A stretch of 64,000 nt of DNA from Chloroflexota bacterium (GTDB lineage: Bacteria; Chloroflexota; Anaerolineae; UBA4142): NCBI GenBank assembly GCA_023381515.1, contig JAMCQI010000091.1:28920-92919 (forward strand). The letters are read 5' to 3'. The notes under the pieces were generated by a model. It worked only from the letters and a program-made list of their open reading frames with translations. It made no database searches and was not told the DNA's origin. The position numbers and the translations under genes are program-made. Every line of letters starts with the position of its first letter. Within the stretch, counting starts at the first letter, position 1. Below, in pieces: positions 61,132-64,000 of this stretch.

Positions 61132-63372
61132 TTACTTCGCCGGGCGCACCTCGACCTGCATAAAGCTGTCCTGAGTGCTGATGCTCTGGATGCGGATTTG
61201 CGTGCCCGTGTTCGGGTTCTTGACACTCCCCTGGGGATTCGCAGAATCCCAATAGAGGGTGCGGTCGTCAAAGACCGGTACGGCAGGCAGACTCGGGATC
61301 GGGGATAGGACGCTGTTGACATGCAGGTTTTTCAGCGCGTCAGTGGGGGTCAGCGTAAAGGTCGAGTCATACGTCTGGATGCGGTTGCGCCAGACCGCAC
61401 CGTTCACATTACGCAGTGCTGCAAAGTGCGCGTCGATCGGCAGTAGCAAGCCCGCGCCCGGATGGAGCCGCGTCTTGTTGTTGTTTTGCGAAGTATCCCA
61501 GTAGTTGACGAGCATGCCGTCCTGGTAGGGAAAGTGGTCCACATAGTTGACCAAGGCGGGATTGTTGATGTACCCGAAAAAGTACGGCCCAACCTGTAGC
61601 GTGCTGTCATAGCCCTTGTACTGCCGGTACTCGACTACGTAATAGTGGTTGTACAGCTTGGACTCAGTCCCGGTCGTCACGTGGAAGCCGGTCGTGGGTT
61701 TGTAGGTCCAACCCGCATCTGTTTCGGCGCCATCCGTCGCCAGCCCCGTGATGTTGATGTTATCGACCATAAAGCCGAACCCGCCCGTGTTGGCATCCGT
61801 CCAGTAGCGGAATCCCAGGAGGACACTACCCGCGGGCACATTCGCCGTGAGATCGACCCAGCCGCTGGAGGCGCCGGTGATGCCGTAGCCAAAGTTCTGG
61901 CCATTCGGATCTGTCGTCGTCGAGAGATTGGTCTGGATGCTCTTCCACGTCGCGCCGTTGTCCGTCGAGTACACAAGGTAGGCGTAATCCCAATCAAGCT
62001 CGATGCTGTACTTGACCTTGGCCGACAAGGTTGCATTTGCAGGTAGGTTGAACGCCTTGTACATGAAATTGTTGAGATTGTCGCCGGCGCTGCTGTAGTA
62101 ATATTTAGACCCCTCGAACGCCGTCCCAATGTTCGTCGTGACCGACTTCTTGGGCAACACGACGAACAAGCCCTGAGCCTGCTTGGTGTTCGCTTCCATC
62201 GGGCCAAGCTTGAACTCTGCCTTCTGACCTGCAGAGGCGACCTGATAGTTCAGCCAGCCGAGCTGGAATTTCTCCCAGGCGCCCATGTGGCTGGACTTGC
62301 TCCCGATATCCTCTTTGCCGTCGCCCATCCATGAGCCGGATGACATCAGCGTCCAGAAACCGGTCCCGTTTTCGCCGCCCGACGTGTCGTACAGGTCGGG
62401 GAGGCCGAGGTCGTGGCCGAACTCGTGAGTAAAGACTCCCACGCCGCCGTTCTCCGGCTGGATCGTGTACTTGCCGACCCAATAGTTGCTGTTGCCGATC
62501 TGGATGCCACCCATCTTGTTGAAAGCTGGGCCGGCTTGGCCAATCAGGTTGTAGTAAGCATACCAACTGTGGCTCCAGATGGCCTCAGCGCCCAGGGCGC
62601 CGCCGCCGGCCTCTTCACCTTCACCGGAGTGGACTGACTGGAAGGTGTCGATGTAGCCATCGGGCTCGTCAAAGTTGCCATTGCCGTTATAGTCGTAGCG
62701 GTCTCGCTTGTCGAACTGGCTCAGATACTGATTGATCTGCTCGGGCGTCTTGCCGGCTGCGATCTGCTTGTTGTACCACCCATTGACCGTGTCCCGAATG
62801 AAGAGCCAGACATTCGAATCGGGATTGTCGTCGTACACCAGGTGATTGCCGACGGGGATCCAGTCGGTCGCTTCACCCGCCACCGTATAGCGCCCAGAGG
62901 ACTGCTCGAGGTAAAAGTTGGCCATCGAGTTGGCACCGGGTGTACGGCTGTACAGCAGATTGTCCATATGGGCCTTGCTGAAATCCGGAACCCATAGTGT
63001 TGTGTTGTTGACTGCGCGGTCAGGCTCGGCGATGCTATTGTGCGGAAAATCGCTGAACTCGCCCATGACGGTCCAGATCATGCCGGTACCTTCAAGCTCG
63101 AGCTGGACGTACTGACCACGCGCGACCTGTTTGGTCTTGCCGGGCGCCTTGCCGTTGAGCTTGGCTTCGAGCGCTTGGGCCTTGAGTTCCGCCTGATGAG
63201 TAGTCTGCGGGTCTGGCTTGGCATCTTCCCTCGCAGGGCCGGGCTCGTTCTTGCCGTCGCCCGCGGCCGCTCCGTTTGCGGCGTTAGGAGCAGCAAAGAC
63301 ACCCGGTGCGAGAACGAGCAACAAGGCGAATACCGCAACGAGGCTGAGCACTAGCAGCATTCTGGATTTCAT
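61132..63372 (-). CDS. Secreted M6-family metalloprotease (immune inhibitor A-like)
   Basis: Protein of 746 residues with a Sec signal peptide (MLLVLSLVAVFALLLVLAPGVFA, about 5-27). A pro-region follows. The zinc motif HEFGHDLGLPDLYD is the HExxH with Asp as third ligand, as in the M6 peptidases. Other family features are FYLEQSSGRYTVAGE, TFQSVHSGEG, SGSWMGDGKED and KFQLGWLNY. The C-terminal half has Ig-like and lectin-like beta domains, with a MAM-like segment (GWVDLTANVPAGSVLLGFRY). ATG 63372 has GAGGAGGAAC upstream. An ORF of 26 codons ends overlapping its start. Transcription begins far upstream (about 63796). Confidence 0.93.
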   Translation of the reverse strand: MKSRMLLVLSLVAVFALLLVLAPGVFAAPNAANGAAAGDGKNEPGPAREDAKPDPQTTHQAELKAQALEAKLNGKAPGKTKQVARGQYVQLELEGTGMIWTVMGEFSDFPHNSIAEPDRAVNNTTLWVPDFSKAHMDNLLYSRTPGANSMANFYLEQSSGRYTVAGEATDWIPVGNHLVYDDNPDSNVWLFIRDTVNGWYNKQIAAGKTPEQINQYLSQFDKRDRYDYNGNGNFDEPDGYIDTFQSVHSGEGEEAGGGALGAEAIWSHSWYAYYNLIGQAGPAFNKMGGIQIGNSNYWVGKYTIQPENGGVGVFTHEFGHDLGLPDLYDTSGGENGTGFWTLMSSGSWMGDGKEDIGSKSSHMGAWEKFQLGWLNYQVASAGQKAEFKLGPMEANTKQAQGLFVVLPKKSVTTNIGTAFEGSKYYYSSAGDNLNNFMYKAFNLPANATLSAKVKYSIELDWDYAYLVYSTDNGATWKSIQTNLSTTTDPNGQNFGYGITGASSGWVDLTANVPAGSVLLGFRYWTDANTGGFGFMVDNINITGLATDGAETDAGWTYKPTTGFHVTTGTESKLYNHYYVVEYRQYKGYDSTLQVGPYFFGYINNPALVNYVDHFPYQDGMLVNYWDTSQNNNKTRLHPGAGLLLPIDAHFAALRNVNGAVWRNRIQTYDSTFTLTPTDALKNLHVNSVLSPIPSLPAVPVFDDRTLYWDSANPQGSVKNPNTGTQIRIQSISTQDSFMQVEVRPAK

Positions 63373-63520
63373 TGTTCCTCCTCTGTTGTGCTTGCAATGT
63401 GGGCGGATCTACGGGCACCAACCTCTGGCGTGTGGTCGTGATAGGGCATCACCTCCTCTGGACAGATTTCCCCCGTTTTTTACGTCGTTGTCTGTATTGA
63501 CCGTGTCATTTGCTGGAAAC

Positions 63521-63588
63521 AAAAAACCGTGATACACACAGCGGGTGATCACGGTCGGTTGCGACCGACCGTTGATAACACGGTCGGT
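63521..63588 (-). promoter_or_regulatory. Candidate terminator/antiterminator switch in the protease leader
   Basis: In the minus-strand RNA: copy a ACCGACCGU (63588-63580), copy b ACGGUCGGU (63572-63564), copy c ACCGACCGU (63559-63551). b can pair with a (loop 7 nt) or with c (loop CGCA), 9 bp each. Next comes a terminator ACCGUGAU (63555-63548) / AUCACGGU (63533-63526) followed by UUUUU. The terminator's 5' arm overlaps copy c by five bases, so b-c and terminator exclude one another. Possible direct DNA operators cannot be excluded. Confidence 0.6.
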
Positions 63589-63802
63589 TACGCCACTTGC
63601 TCCGCCCGGCTCAGGGCGTCCAATCTATTGCGGCCGGGTTTCATTGCATCCGTGGGGCTTGGCTCTATGCGGTTGAAGGAAACGGGCTCGCGAACTGGGG
63701 AAATAAAAAAGACCGCTTCACGCGTGACCACACGTGATCGCGACCTCTAGTCTAGCAGGCAGGCTCCGAGCCCCATTGCTAGGAGCTGAGTTATGTAGCT
63801 AT

Positions 63803-63831
63803 ATTATATGGTGAGTTCCTGCAAGTGTCAA
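63803..63831 (-). promoter_or_regulatory. Promoter of the M6 protease unit
   Basis: Minus strand TTGACA (63831-63826), 17 nt, TATAAT (63808-63803): perfect consensus. The predicted start near 63796 leaves a leader of about 425 nt before ATG 63372. Confidence 0.8.
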
Positions 63832-64000
63832 TAGCCTAGGCCAATCGAGTGCGGTTCAGATCGGGGGCAACTCGTCATTGCGAGACTTCATACCGCCTGG
63901 GGTATGTTAGGCGTCAGAAACTGGCTTGCGAGATCGTGATATACTGTCGGGGCCCGGGTCAGACAGTCAAGACCGTGCGACCACTGGTGCGTGACAGCCC
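63832..64000. other. Unassigned window end
   Basis: No ORF is supported. A TATACT at 63940-63945 has no convincing -35. Probably the upstream region of a gene beyond the window. Confidence 0.4.

Noticed and set aside
60961..61308. 115-codon frame after clpB
   Set aside because: It reads through the 19-bp terminator hairpin and then antisense into the protease gene.
1..64000. tRNA, rRNA, CRISPR arrays and prophage
   Set aside because: I looked for T-arm signatures, conserved rRNA segments, regularly spaced repeats and phage genes by eye and saw none; a tRNAscan-SE and CRISPR-finder run would settle it.

Overview
The window reads as a stretch of bacterial chromosome, most likely from a Chloroflexota (Anaerolineae-like) organism. 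This is inferred from gene content, not from a marker tree. The clues are several Pro/Thr-linked lipoproteins with Ig-like or NBR1-like domains, a DnaB/DnaD/DnaC-like replication operon, an HspR-type heat-shock cluster, sigma70-like promoters with TATAAT boxes, and GTG/TTG starts. There are no rRNA or tRNA genes and no CRISPR array. One insertion sequence is present.

Layout. (1) 1-3601, minus strand: the 5' two thirds of a selenocysteine formate dehydrogenase with its in-frame UGA and SECIS hairpin, an uncharacterised protein, and a YdcF/ElyC-like membrane protein. (2) 3748-5210: an intact IS with a 15-bp target duplication, inserted between two divergent promoters. (3) 5406-13513, plus: the translation and RNA-processing operon nusA-ylxR-infB-rbfA-nrnA-truB-ribF, with hairpin-rich leaders before nusA and infB. 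(4) 13705-16575: archease, RtcB RNA ligase and a MoeA-like protein. (5) 16617-24032: a membrane protein, era, an MFS transporter and two tandem paralogous lipoproteins, the first behind a structured 5' leader. (6) 24033-27091: a long leader, two coupled lysine/proline-rich proteins, a Cys-rich acidic small protein and a GNAT protein. (7) 27124-33914: pgpH-ybeY, a class V aminotransferase, and the histidine-catabolism genes ftcD and hutI. (8) 34035-38799: a coupled DUF1786/NUDIX/BtuF-like operon, a cysteine-rich regulator with moaA, and an A-type Fe-S carrier. (9) 38880-44817: a BNR/Ycf48-like lipoprotein, yqeY, yjjX, a MATE transporter, and two paralogous lipoproteins flanking AMMECR1. (10) 44905-49018, minus: DUF151 nuclease-like protein, DnaB, DnaD-like protein and a DnaC-like loader with two AAA+ modules. 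(11) 49174-53139: zinc-ribbon protein, pyruvate kinase, DtxR regulator and FTR1 iron permease with a DtxR-like box. (12) 53174-60960: GAF-ANTAR protein, two Hsp20, CbpA, HspR, BON protein, rhomboid and ClpB. (13) 61132-63831: an M6 secreted protease behind a ~425-nt leader that contains a candidate terminator/antiterminator switch.

Links between genes. MoaA and the MoeA-like protein would support the molybdopterin selenoenzyme. DtxR probably controls FTR1. HspR probably controls the divergent Hsp20/CbpA promoters. The most interesting unexplained signals are the RNA-like structures: the three-copy switch upstream of the M6 protease, the leader starting at the transcription start of the 20519 lipoprotein, the 0.5-kb leader at 24415, and the infB leader. 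None of these could be matched to a named riboswitch by eye.
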